This document shows, in pieces, positions 35,405 through 44,224 of a stretch of DNA of 64,000 bases. This DNA comes from Cryomorphaceae bacterium. GTDB lineage: Bacteria > Bacteroidota > Bacteroidia > Flavobacteriales > Schleiferiaceae. The stretch lies in NCBI GenBank assembly GCA_024639785.1, contig JAHEGI010000020.1, positions 31,588 to 95,587 on the forward strand, read 5' to 3'. Within the stretch, counting starts at the first letter, position 1, and the number at the start of each line of letters is the position of its first letter. Below the pieces are notes generated by a model. The model had not been told where the DNA came from and made no database searches. It was given only the letters and a program-made list of their open reading frames with translations. The translations under genes were made by a program, and so were the position numbers.

Positions 35405-35992
35405 TTAGGCAGCGGGCTCCGCAGGAGCAGCCGTTGCGGATTGATCTTCACGAAGTTTCATCACATACTTGATGATTTTCCAACGCTCTTCATAGGTCAA
35501 CTGGGATGCGTGTGATCCCATGTTGTTCTTTCCATGCATGATCACATGGTAGATAGTTCCCGGCGTAATGTCTGGCAAGCGGCTAGTGCTGTACCCTGGA
35601 ACACCTAAAATCTTTTCACGTTCCATCAAGATGCCATTTCCATCGCCCTTTAAGCCATGGCAATGCGAACAGAAAGTGCCATAGAGCTCTTTACCCGGTT
35701 CAGCATCCAGCGCTGCGAAATAGGATGGTACCGCAGAGTTATTCTTTGACGCCTCATACCCTTCGTTGCTATTTGGCAGGTCATAGGGCACATAACCGCG
35801 AGCCACTGTTCCTTCGACGGGCAACTGAGCTGCAGTTCCTTGCGCTGTATTCGCAGCGGCAGAATACGTTTCCAATGAAGGGGAACGATACATATCGTCC
35901 ATGTACGTATAGCCTGGGGTCGATTTGTCCGAATTGCAGCCGGTCACTAGACCAAGCACAACAACGGAGGAGAGTAGAATTCCTTTTTTCAT
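35405..35992 (-). CDS. actE: Alternative complex III subunit ActE (monoheme cytochrome c lipoprotein)
   Basis: 195 residues with a lipoprotein signal (GILLSSVVVLGLVTGC) and one heme-attachment motif CSHCH in GTFCSHCHGLKGDGNG, with a probable methionine ligand in NNMGSHAS. In the ACIII family ActE passes electrons from ActA to the oxidase CuA site. The ATG at 35992 is four bases after the actD stop; the frame upstream to 36022 lies inside actD. The C-terminus is Ala/Pro-rich. Confidence 0.94.
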   Translation of the reverse strand: MKKGILLSSVVVLGLVTGCNSDKSTPGYTYMDDMYRSPSLETYSAAANTAQGTAAQLPVEGTVARGYVPYDLPNSNEGYEASKNNSAVPSYFAALDAEPGKELYGTFCSHCHGLKGDGNGILMEREKILGVPGYSTSRLPDITPGTIYHVIMHGKNNMGSHASQLTYEERWKIIKYVMKLREDQSATAAPAEPAA

Positions 35993-35996
35993 GGGA

Positions 35997-36515
35997 TTAG
36001 GCTTCTGCAATTTCAATGGCACCCGTCGCTTTCAGCGCGTCAAGAACCCCTTCGCCAGCAGCTACCTCAATCATGAAGTGGTGATCTGTCGTGCGGGGAT
36101 CTGGATTCTGAGGGGCGGCGCCTGGGTACAACTTATTGATGATCATAAACGTCCATACCATCAAGTGCGCCGCGAAGAACACGGTTAATTCGAACATGAT
36201 GGGCACGAATGCGGGCATATTTTTTCCCCATGTCATGGATGGCTTACCGCCAATGTTCTGCGGCCAATCCAAATTCATCATATAGGAAGTGATCAAGATG
36301 GCTACAGTCAAACCGATCAAACCATACATGAAAGCTGCCATCGCAATGCGCGTTTCTTTTAGACCCATGGCTTTATCCAAACCGTGGATCGGGAAAGGAG
36401 AGTAAACCTCCTTGACCTTAATGCCTTTTCCGCGCAGGTCTTTGACCGCATCCAAGACGACATCATCGTCTAGATAAAGCGCGCGTACAACCGGGGTATG
36501 CTCAGTGTGCGCCAT
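35997..36515 (-). CDS. actD: Alternative complex III subunit ActD (DUF3341)
   Basis: 172 residues with two predicted helices and the DUF3341 pattern VYSPFPIHGLDKAMG. ActD is a small integral subunit that helps hold the complex together. Its start overlaps the actC stop by 14 bases. Confidence 0.93.
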   Translation of the reverse strand: MAHTEHTPVVRALYLDDDVVLDAVKDLRGKGIKVKEVYSPFPIHGLDKAMGLKETRIAMAAFMYGLIGLTVAILITSYMMNLDWPQNIGGKPSMTWGKNMPAFVPIMFELTVFFAAHLMVWTFMIINKLYPGAAPQNPDPRTTDHHFMIEVAAGEGVLDALKATGAIEIAEA

Positions 36516-37890
36516 GGGGATCGTGGTGTTTTTTCTGGGATTCTCCAGATGATTTAAGGATAGTCTTCAATTCGGCTTGGGCAATGACCGGGAAGGTACG
36601 TGCGTAGAGAAGGAACAATACGAAGAAGAACCCGATCGTTCCGATGAAGATGCCGATATCTACAAAGGTGGGAGAGAACATGCTCCAGCTTGAGGGCAAG
36701 TAATCGCGGTGCAAGGAGGTCACAATGATGACAAAACGCTCAAACCACATACCAATATTCACCACGATGGAGATCAAGAAAGTGAAAATCAAATTGGTCC
36801 GTAACTTCTTGAACCACATGAACTGTGGGGAGAACACGTTACATGTCATCATCGACCAGTAGGCCCACCAATAAGGGCCGGTGGCGCGATTCAAGAAGGC
36901 ATACTGTTCATATTCGACACCTGAATACCATGCAATGAAGAGCTCTGTGATGTACGCAACACCCACGATCGAACCCGTAACCATGATGACGATATTCATC
37001 ATCTCAATGTGTTGAATCGTGATGTAGTCCTCCATCTTAAAGATCTTGCGAACGATCAACAACAAGGTTTGCACCATCGCAAAACCGGAGAAGATTGCGC
37101 CTGCAACGAAGTAGGGAGGGAATATGGTCGTGTGCCAACCTGGAATCACCGAGGTAGCAAAGTCCATGGATACAATCGTGTGTACGGAGAGTACCAAAGG
37201 CGTAGCCAAACCGGCTAAAACCAGGGATACCTCTTCGAAACGCTGCCATGCTTTGGCCTTACCACCCCAACCGAAGGAGAGGATGCGATAGATATGCTTT
37301 TGAACTGGATTGATCGCACGGTCGCGAATCATCGCGAAGTCCGGAATCAAGCCCGTGTACCAAAAGACCGTAGATACCGTCAAGTAGGTCGAGATAGCAA
37401 AAACGTCCCACAACAAGGGAGAATTGAAGTTTACCCAAAGTGAACCGTACTGGTTAGGAAATGGGAACACCCAATAGCCCATCCAAATACGACCCATGTG
37501 AATCAAGGGGAACAATCCCGCTTGAATGACCGAGAAGATGGTCATGGCTTCCGCTGAACGGTTGATGGCCATACGCCACTTTTGACGGAATAAGAGGAGA
37601 ACGGCCGAAATCAAGGTCCCCGCGTGACCGATACCTACCCACCATACAAAGTTGGTGATATCCCAGGCCCAGCCTACGGTTTTATTCAAGCCCCATACGC
37701 CGATACCCGTTCCGATCGTGTACAAGATGCAGCCCACGCCCCAAAGGAACATGACCAATGAAATGGAGAAAACGATCCACCAAGCTCTGGGGGCCGCTGT
37801 TTCTACAGGACGAGCCACATCCACGGTGATGTCCTTGTAGGACTTATCCCCGAGAATAAGTGGTTCGCGTACGTTGGATTCGTAATGCAT
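36502..37890 (-). CDS. actC: Alternative complex III subunit ActC (NrfD-like)
   Basis: 462-residue polytopic protein of the NrfD/PsrC family, the proposed quinol-oxidising membrane partner of ActB. It has about nine to ten helices with WWVGIGHAGTLISAVLLLFRQKWR and conserved HTIVSMDFATSVIPGWHTT (in part) expected near the quinol site. The C-terminus is His-rich (KKHHDPHGAH). Overlaps actD by 14 bases. Confidence 0.95.
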   Translation of the reverse strand: MHYESNVREPLILGDKSYKDITVDVARPVETAAPRAWWIVFSISLVMFLWGVGCILYTIGTGIGVWGLNKTVGWAWDITNFVWWVGIGHAGTLISAVLLLFRQKWRMAINRSAEAMTIFSVIQAGLFPLIHMGRIWMGYWVFPFPNQYGSLWVNFNSPLLWDVFAISTYLTVSTVFWYTGLIPDFAMIRDRAINPVQKHIYRILSFGWGGKAKAWQRFEEVSLVLAGLATPLVLSVHTIVSMDFATSVIPGWHTTIFPPYFVAGAIFSGFAMVQTLLLIVRKIFKMEDYITIQHIEMMNIVIMVTGSIVGVAYITELFIAWYSGVEYEQYAFLNRATGPYWWAYWSMMTCNVFSPQFMWFKKLRTNLIFTFLISIVVNIGMWFERFVIIVTSLHRDYLPSSWSMFSPTFVDIGIFIGTIGFFFVLFLLYARTFPVIAQAELKTILKSSGESQKKHHDPHGAH

Positions 37891-37904
37891 AATTCGCTAG
37901 AGTA

Positions 37905-40900
37905 TTAGGCGCGGGTGTTGCGAACTTTAGTTTGATAGAATACAGAAGGTTGCGTTCCTACTTCCTCGAGGAGGTGGTACGAGCGAGCGTCATTTTTGGC
38001 CACTTGCACTGCACTACCTGCCGTGTTGACATCACCAAATGTGATGGCTCCACTGTCACATGCTTGGGCACAGGCGGTGGTAAAGGCTCCATCGGCCACA
38101 GGCTGACCAGCTTTCTTCGCTTCAAGCTTGCCGTATTGGATACGCTGGATACACATCGTACACTTCTCCATCACGCCACGTGCACGCACAGTAACATCCG
38201 GATTGAGGACCATGCGACCGTAGTCATCCTGGGCGGGGTTCACCGAAGTGAAGCGCTCATTTTTCTGGTAATTAAACCAGTTGAAACGGCGCACTTTATA
38301 CGGACAGTTGTTTGCACAGTAACGCGTACCGATACAGCGGTTGTACGCCATGTGGTTGAGGCCTTCGCGAGAGTGAACCGTTGCGCCCACAGGACATACT
38401 GTCTCACACGGGGCGTGGTTACAGTGCTGACACATAACGGGCTGGAAGACCACCTCAGGGCTCTCCCCTGGCACTTCCATTTGCGCATACATGTCGATGC
38501 CACCAATGTTTTCTTCGTCCGCACGATCCTTGGTCATGTCTGACGAATAGTAGCGGTCAATACGCAACCAATGCATATCGCGGAAGTTGCGAATCTCTTG
38601 CTTGCCTACAACGGGAACGTTGTTTTCCATGTGACAGGCAATGACGCACGCACCGCAGCCAGTACAGCTGTTCAAATCAATGCTCATGTTCCACATGTGC
38701 ATCGTCTCGTGGTCATGATTGGCCCACAAGTTGGCTTCGCTCGACGTTTTGCTTCCTTCCAAGGTGTGGAACGTTGGCTTTTCGTTCCAGGTCGCTCCCG
38801 TCGGATCCGCCACATAGTCAGCCAAGCTGACTTCATTGACGATCTTGCGACCCATCATGGTGTTACCCAACTGCGTAGACGCAAATTCATGTTCGCCTTC
38901 TTCCAGGGTGATGGAAACCGCGGCAAATCCTTGGGCGATATTCAAACTGTAGGCATTGACTCCAAGGCCATCCGCCACACGGCCAGCCGCAGTGCGACCA
39001 TAGCCCACGGCCAGACCAACGGTGCCTTGAGCTTGTCCTGGTTGAATCAACGCGGGCACGTTAGCCAAGGTCTTATCCCCTACTGTCAAGGTAACCAAGC
39101 TGCCATTCAATGCGCCGTTACTTTGAGTTTCATTGAGAATACCCAAGGCCAACGCATCTTTTGCGCTTACCGTCAAGTAATTGTCCCATGCTGCACGGGA
39201 AATAGGATCTGGTAATTCGTGCAACCATGGGTTGTTCGATTGGTTACCTGCACCTGCTGTTTTTTGATACAAAGCAATTTCAAAGTCACCTGACTTGGTG
39301 GATGCTGCCGTACTTGCCGCTTCAGAAGCTCCCACCATTGCGCGAGAAGCTACTTCGGAAGCAGAAATGCTGCTATTTGAATCGAGTTTCGCTCCACCAT
39401 CATGCAACGTCTGAGACCAGCTCAGCCCGTTCAAGGCTACAGTTGATTTAACCCAATCCTTGGAGGATTGTGCATCACCCACTAACGAAGCAAGCACTTC
39501 AATGGCCGGCTTACTATTAAACAATGGGCGAATGGTTGGTTGCGCCACGGCCAATTCAGAGGCAGTAGGCATGAAGTCAGCCCAAGACTCTAGATAATGA
39601 GGTACTGGAGCCGAAGCCGAGCAGAGCGCGGCGGTTTCGTCCAAGCGGTCACATAGACTCAAGCTGTATTCCACTTTGGCCATCGCATCCGCAAAACCTG
39701 GGCGAGAATACACGGGGTTGGATCCCACGAATACTACGGCACCTACCGCATCAGCTGTCATATCCGCCATGGCATTCACCAAGGCACGATCATTTCCTGA
39801 ACGGATGAAAATAGGTTGGTCCACACGCACGGTGCGGCCCATATTGTTTAGGGCTGCATTCAATGCTGCGGCTAAATGTGCATTGGCACCTGAGTTGCCT
39901 CCTACCAGGACAAGAGAGTGTCCCTTCTGAGCCAATAACTCTGTGGCGATTCCTTTCAATTGGGTCTTCAAGGTGTCATCCATTGAACCCACCGAAAGGG
40001 ATGTATTGCTTACCTCGTTCAATAGGAAAGCCAAGGCTGATCCGACCTGCGAAGGCTTGATTTTTACCCGCTTGTCCGCATTAGACCCCGTTAGGCTGAG
40101 GTTAGACTCTACCTGGATGTGGCGCAACATCGACTCCCCTGGCTTGCGGCTTTCCGCATAGGCTTTCGACATTTGTTGAGCGTTTCCGGCAGACAAAAAG
40201 TCATCGCCAAAGGAAACGAGCAATTTGGCCGCTGAGAGGTCCATTGTGGGTAACGCACGCACACCAGTCAATGCTTCCCAAACATCCAATACTTCGGAAG
40301 ATGATACCGCATCGACCTCAACGTGGACAAAATTGTTATGAGCTTGGCGCAGCTTTGCGATCAACCCTTTGAAGGATGGGCTGAATACGCTACCTGTGAT
40401 CAAAACAAATTGCTTGCCTGATGCCATCGATGCATCAACCGCCGCCTTAAGATCCGCTTCAATCGTAGACCAATCTGTCTCTGCACCCCCCTTAACCGGT
40501 TGACGCAAACGCGCGGAGTCATACAATGAAAGGACGCTTGCTTGCGCGCGGCCGTTAGTTCCGCGGTTAAAGCGACCCTCATCTCCTGGTTCTATTTTGA
40601 TCGGACGGCCTTCGCGCGTCTTCACCAACACAGAAGCAAAGTCTTGACCATCCGTGTAGGCGGTCGCATAATAGGTCGGCATACCTGGAGTCAAGCTATC
40701 AGGCTTGACGACATAAGGAATGCTTTCAACAATAGGAGATTCACAAGCTGCCAAGGTCGCGGCGGCTGTCGAGAAACCTAGATACTTCAAGAAATCTCGA
40801 CGGGAAGTTTGGGCACTCCCCATGAGTTTTTCGTCACCTAAAAACTGCTCCACAGGAATCTCGGTCGCAAACTCATTTTGAGCCATGCGCTGAGAGACCT

Positions 40901-40952
40901 CTGTGTTTGCCAGCTGGTCAAACCCTTTCCAATAGACTTTATCCGTTGCCAT
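37905..40952 (-). CDS. actB: Alternative complex III subunit ActB (molybdopterin-like/Fe-S protein, TAT-exported)
   Basis: 1015 residues. A twin-arginine signal-like segment (TSRRDFLKYLGFSTAAATL) precedes a cysteine, suggesting export in folded form. The first two thirds resemble a molybdopterin oxidoreductase fold, which in ACIII lacks the cofactor; the last third is a ferredoxin-like domain with cysteine motifs CTGCGACVIAC, CQHCNHAPCETVC, CIGTRYCANNC and CTMC...CAQAC for four Fe-S clusters. I start at the ATG at 40952 because the upstream codon at 40961 is TTG. It directly follows actA. Confidence 0.95.
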   Translation of the reverse strand: MATDKVYWKGFDQLANTEVSQRMAQNEFATEIPVEQFLGDEKLMGSAQTSRRDFLKYLGFSTAAATLAACESPIVESIPYVVKPDSLTPGMPTYYATAYTDGQDFASVLVKTREGRPIKIEPGDEGRFNRGTNGRAQASVLSLYDSARLRQPVKGGAETDWSTIEADLKAAVDASMASGKQFVLITGSVFSPSFKGLIAKLRQAHNNFVHVEVDAVSSSEVLDVWEALTGVRALPTMDLSAAKLLVSFGDDFLSAGNAQQMSKAYAESRKPGESMLRHIQVESNLSLTGSNADKRVKIKPSQVGSALAFLLNEVSNTSLSVGSMDDTLKTQLKGIATELLAQKGHSLVLVGGNSGANAHLAAALNAALNNMGRTVRVDQPIFIRSGNDRALVNAMADMTADAVGAVVFVGSNPVYSRPGFADAMAKVEYSLSLCDRLDETAALCSASAPVPHYLESWADFMPTASELAVAQPTIRPLFNSKPAIEVLASLVGDAQSSKDWVKSTVALNGLSWSQTLHDGGAKLDSNSSISASEVASRAMVGASEAASTAASTKSGDFEIALYQKTAGAGNQSNNPWLHELPDPISRAAWDNYLTVSAKDALALGILNETQSNGALNGSLVTLTVGDKTLANVPALIQPGQAQGTVGLAVGYGRTAAGRVADGLGVNAYSLNIAQGFAAVSITLEEGEHEFASTQLGNTMMGRKIVNEVSLADYVADPTGATWNEKPTFHTLEGSKTSSEANLWANHDHETMHMWNMSIDLNSCTGCGACVIACHMENNVPVVGKQEIRNFRDMHWLRIDRYYSSDMTKDRADEENIGGIDMYAQMEVPGESPEVVFQPVMCQHCNHAPCETVCPVGATVHSREGLNHMAYNRCIGTRYCANNCPYKVRRFNWFNYQKNERFTSVNPAQDDYGRMVLNPDVTVRARGVMEKCTMCIQRIQYGKLEAKKAGQPVADGAFTTACAQACDSGAITFGDVNTAGSAVQVAKNDARSYHLLEEVGTQPSVFYQTKVRNTRA

Positions 40953-40961
40953 TTGCTTCAA

Positions 40962-42269
40962 TTAATAGTGGCACTTGCCGCATTCTAGACCACCGATTTT
41001 CTCGACTGTGATCTTCTCGTCGTGGAATTTTGCAGCAAGGCGCTCATTGATGGTTTGAGTGCCTTCTTCTGCATTGGCATAATAGCCATTTGTTTTCTTC
41101 ACTTCAGTCTCACGGTGGCAGTTGATACACCATCCCATAGTAAGCTCTGAATACTGGTACATCACATCCATTTCTTCCACTGGACCGTGGCATGTTTGGC
41201 ATGCTACCTGCCCTGCGGTGACGTGCTGAGCGTGATTGAAGTAGGCCAAATCTGGCAAATTGTGCAAGCGAATCCATTTCACTGGCTTCTGCTCGTAGTT
41301 CTCGATGTACGTACGGTTCTCTGCATCCCAACCAATGGCGGCGTAGATTTTCGCAATTTCAGGAGAGCGATCACCGCCATATTTTAAGGCGCCGGCCTCG
41401 TTCACGATTTCAGATCCATCGATGTACATGTGACAGTTCATACACACATTCGTTGACGGAATGCCCGAATGCTTTGAAGAACGCGCACTGCTATGGCAAT
41501 AATTACAATCTACTTGGTTGTCTCCAGCGTGAATCTTGTGAGAGAACGCGATGGGTTGCGCTGGTTGATAATTCTGCTCTACACCAATTCCCATCAAAAA
41601 CCAAAAGAGTTGATAGAGGAATGCCACAGTGACGACAATGGTCATGGCGGTCATAAAACGCTTATTGCTCACTAACCAGCGAGTCAGTGCATTCGCGTCT
41701 TGAATGACCGTAGTGGCCGAGTCGCCGTTCACTTCCTTCAACGTGTTGCGAATGCGCAACAATAGGATGACGAAAAGGAACAAGAATGCGCCTAAGATGT
41801 ACAATAGGGTGCTGTGGTCTTCGACTGGAGCGTCCGATTGCGGCACGGGCACGAGATCCTTCCCTGGAGCAGGCATTGCTGCGGGGGCCTCTGTGTAAGC
41901 TAAAATGCTCTTGATGTCCTCATCCGACAAATTCTCAAATGCCGTCATAACAGAGCCACCATATTCTTCAAAAATGGCAATGGCATCTGCATCGCCACTC
42001 GCACGGAGCTCGGCATTGTTGCGAATCCATGCCAATAACCACTCCTCTGAACGACGCTCAGTCACTCCTGCAAGCGCAGGACCGACGAGTTTTTTGTCCA
42101 ATTTGTGGCATGAAGCACAGTTGGCTTTGAAGAGTTTTTTGCCGAGTTCCGCATCCACTTCTGCGTGGATAGGATTGGCTAAGGCGCTAACCATCAATGC
42201 GATAGTTAGAACGCGGAGTACTTTGGTTGCGAAGAAGCGCATGCGAATAGGCGTTTTACTGCGGTTCAT
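40962..42269 (-). CDS. actA: Alternative complex III subunit ActA (multiheme cytochrome c with N-terminal monoheme domain)
   Basis: 435 residues. After a signal peptide there is a small cytochrome c domain with CASCH at 51-55 and a probable Met ligand, then a linker, two membrane helices (about 150-170 and 207-228), and a pentaheme domain with CNYCH, CMNCH, CQTCH, CINCH and, at the extreme C-terminus, CGKCH. That is six CxxCH motifs in one chain. ActA collects electrons from ActB. First gene of the respiratory operon, with a TATTTTTG element 20 bases before the ATG. Confidence 0.95.
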   Translation of the reverse strand: MNRSKTPIRMRFFATKVLRVLTIALMVSALANPIHAEVDAELGKKLFKANCASCHKLDKKLVGPALAGVTERRSEEWLLAWIRNNAELRASGDADAIAIFEEYGGSVMTAFENLSDEDIKSILAYTEAPAAMPAPGKDLVPVPQSDAPVEDHSTLLYILGAFLFLFVILLLRIRNTLKEVNGDSATTVIQDANALTRWLVSNKRFMTAMTIVVTVAFLYQLFWFLMGIGVEQNYQPAQPIAFSHKIHAGDNQVDCNYCHSSARSSKHSGIPSTNVCMNCHMYIDGSEIVNEAGALKYGGDRSPEIAKIYAAIGWDAENRTYIENYEQKPVKWIRLHNLPDLAYFNHAQHVTAGQVACQTCHGPVEEMDVMYQYSELTMGWCINCHRETEVKKTNGYYANAEEGTQTINERLAAKFHDEKITVEKIGGLECGKCHY

Positions 42270-42289
42270 AGGAGCTTTTTAAGGCATCG

Positions 42290-42297
42290 CAAAAATA
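42290..42297 (-). promoter_or_regulatory. -7 promoter element for the act-cta operon
   Basis: Minus strand TATTTTTG, exact TAnnTTTG, 20 bases before the actA ATG; this gives a short leader. No TTG at the usual -33 distance was found. Confidence 0.5.
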
Positions 42298-42387
42298 CAA
42301 CACAGCGCTTCGGGGCATTGAACTTTCCCTGATCGTTATTACTAATTTAAAATCGGTCTAAATAAGCGATGATTGCCTAGTTTTTTT

Positions 42388-42395
42388 CACCTTTG
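42388..42395 (+). promoter_or_regulatory. -7-like element before the SPOR-like gene
   Basis: CACCTTTG matches TAnnTTTG except for its first base and ends four bases before the ATG at 42400, the same geometry as at several other genes here. Confidence 0.35.
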
Positions 42396-42399
42396 CCCT

Positions 42400-42843
42400 A
42401 TGCGAAGAATGCTCATTGTACTTAGTCTCATCGCCGCGATGGGCTGGTCCTTTCCTATGACCCCTCGGCAAGCCATGGAACCTCATGTTGACAGCGTTCA
42501 GGATTCTATTTTCTTGGAGGAGGGGCAAGCCTTGGATTCTGCCTGGAGTGCGCATCGACGGGCACTCGCAGCCGGGGTCAATCAAGGCCGCTCGATGGAT
42601 ATGGAGCGCTATACCATTCAAGTGTTCAGCGGCAGGCGAATGGAAGCCAACCAGTGGTACGGTCGCCTGCAAGACTCCTTAGGCCCGCAGCAAGTCATGC
42701 TACATTTTGACGAGCCCAATTTTAAAGTTTCCGTGGGACTTTATCCCATTCGACTCGCTGCCGAACATGACTTGCGCCTCTGGCGCAGGAACTTCCCTCA
42801 AGCTTTTGTGGTTCGAGCACCAGACGTTCAGCCCGGAAAGTGA
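42400..42843 (+). CDS. Secreted SPOR-like domain protein
   Basis: 147 residues. Signal peptide (MRRMLIVLSLIAAMGWS), a poorly conserved linker, and a C-terminal region (YTIQVFSGRRMEANQWY, LHFDEPNFKVSVGLYP, LRLWRRNFPQAFVV) with the beta-alpha-beta pattern of SPOR domains, which bind denuded peptidoglycan at division sites. The ATG at 42400 is chosen over a TTG at 42373. The 3' end overlaps convergent trxA by 16 bases. SPOR assignment is by pattern only. Confidence 0.7.
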   Translation: MRRMLIVLSLIAAMGWSFPMTPRQAMEPHVDSVQDSIFLEEGQALDSAWSAHRRALAAGVNQGRSMDMERYTIQVFSGRRMEANQWYGRLQDSLGPQQVMLHFDEPNFKVSVGLYPIRLAAEHDLRLWRRNFPQAFVVRAPDVQPGK

Positions 42844-43139
42844 TTTTGAACTTCGGCGATAATCGCTGATGCGGGCAATACCCCGGACTGACGCCATAGG
42901 ATTTTACCGTCTTTGAAGAGCGCTAGTGTCGGCACCCCTTGAACTTGGTAGGCCTGAGAAATAGACGGGTTTCGGTCCACATCAATTTTGACCACACGAA
43001 CCCTCCCATCCAAACTTTTTGCGACGTCCTGAAGGATAGGCGCTAAGGCCTTGCACGGGCCACACCAGGTGGCAAAAAAGTCGACCAACACAGGCTGTTC
43101 GCCCGTGACGAGGTCTTTGAACTTGGCAATTTCGGCCAT
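42828..43139 (-). CDS. trxA: Thioredoxin
   Basis: 103-residue cytoplasmic thioredoxin with FFATWCGPC (cysteines 26 and 29), KIDVDRNP and the cis-proline loop VQGVPTLALFKDGK. Reduces protein disulfides. It follows the double-rhodanese gene after 13 bases, so thioredoxin and sulfurtransferases are probably co-expressed. Confidence 0.95.
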   Translation of the reverse strand: MAEIAKFKDLVTGEQPVLVDFFATWCGPCKALAPILQDVAKSLDGRVRVVKIDVDRNPSISQAYQVQGVPTLALFKDGKILWRQSGVLPASAIIAEVQNHFPG

Positions 43140-43152
43140 GACTCAATGGCAA

Positions 43153-43869
43153 TTATGGCTTGACAAACGGCTCGCTTGCGCTCCAGGCCATGAAACCGCC
43201 CACCAAGTGGTGCACATTGGTAAAACCGGCTTGCTTGAGCTGGTTCAAGGCCTTGCCGCTGCGTCCGCCCGAACGGCAGTAGAGATAGATCGCTTGGTCC
43301 TTGTCTTGGCCGTAGGTGGCTTCCATTTGGGCCGCGAAGTCCGCGCTGTAGAAGTCGACATGTGCGGCGCCTTCGATCATGCCTTCTGCGACTTCCGCAT
43401 CGGTCCGAACGTCCACCAACACATGTCCCGCCTGCGCCGCTTTGAAGCTAGCCACATCCAGATTTTCAGGCTGAGTGGCAGGCGCTTCTGAGGCAACCGG
43501 AGCAGATTCTGTCGCTTGACCACAGGCCGTGGTCGTTGTGAAGGTCAAGCCCAAGAGCGCGGCACCCACGAGGGTGCGCAATTTGGTCCAGGAGCCGGCG
43601 TTGATCACTTTGGTGTATCCCATTTTTTCGAGGTTTTGTTTGGCTGCCGAGGCACGCATGCCGCTGGCGCAGCAGAGCACGATTTCGGCATTCCTGTCCT
43701 TAATTTTCTTGGGTAAGGTCGCAATACTGTTCAAGGGGATGTTGATGGCTTTGGCCGGGTGGCCACTAGCGAACTCCCCTGGGGTGCGGACATCCACGAT
43801 TTTGGCACCGCGAGCGACCCATTCCTTAGGGTCTTGTTTGGGTCCAAAAAGCTTCGTGAAGAATCCCAT
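43153..43869 (-). CDS. Double rhodanese protein with internal membrane/lipoprotein-like segment
   Basis: 238 residues containing two single rhodanese domains. The first (about 14-96) has the active-site loop CCASGMRAS with C66 and C67; the second (about 135-235) has LYCRSGGRSG. Between them, residues 97-117 (LRTLVGAALLGLTFTTTTACG) read like a lipoprotein signal peptide: basic residue, hydrophobic core and a cysteine. This suggests either one protein with a cytoplasmic and a periplasmic rhodanese, or a second translation start at the TTG of codon 97 (43581). Rhodaneses transfer sulfane sulfur; the substrates are unknown. The gene lies between another rhodanese and trxA. Confidence 0.88.
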   Translation of the reverse strand: MGFFTKLFGPKQDPKEWVARGAKIVDVRTPGEFASGHPAKAINIPLNSIATLPKKIKDRNAEIVLCCASGMRASAAKQNLEKMGYTKVINAGSWTKLRTLVGAALLGLTFTTTTACGQATESAPVASEAPATQPENLDVASFKAAQAGHVLVDVRTDAEVAEGMIEGAAHVDFYSADFAAQMEATYGQDKDQAIYLYCRSGGRSGKALNQLKQAGFTNVHHLVGGFMAWSASEPFVKP

Positions 43870-43871
43870 GA

Positions 43872-44150
43872 TTATAGCTTGTGAATCAAGACCTCCCCGT
43901 AGCCGCCGCCGTTGTAGAGGCCCTCAATGCCTTGCGCTTGCAAGAACATCAACGCTTGGCCCGAACGGTTGCCGGACATGCAACAAAGCACCACAGGCTG
44001 CGACATGGTCTTGAAGTCCTCTACGTGATCGGGAACGGTGTGCAAAGGAATATTGATCGATCCTGGGACATTGCCGCCGGCAAATTCACCTTCAGAACGA
44101 ACGTCTACGATGGTAGCGTTGGGGTGGTTAATGGCTTCGTTAATGGTCAT
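43872..44150 (-). CDS. Single-domain rhodanese
   Basis: 92-residue cytoplasmic sulfurtransferase with IVDVRSEGEF, IPLHTVP and the active-site loop CCMSGNRSG. The ATG at 44150 gives the usual single-domain length; the frame upstream to 44276 overlaps the S9 peptidase stop region and is unsupported. It ends two bases before the double-rhodanese gene. Confidence 0.92.
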   Translation of the reverse strand: MTINEAINHPNATIVDVRSEGEFAGGNVPGSINIPLHTVPDHVEDFKTMSQPVVLCCMSGNRSGQALMFLQAQGIEGLYNGGGYGEVLIHKL

Positions 44151-44224
44151 TTTGTAGAGTTTTAGTGCGACAAATTTCGAACAACACCAATAAATCATTG
44201 TGACGGAGGTCACCACAGGGCTGG

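Noticed and set aside
42828..42843. 16-base overlap of the SPOR-like gene with trxA as a sign of a wrong stop
   Set aside because: Both C-termini look normal in length; short tail-to-tail overlaps are common in this compact genome.
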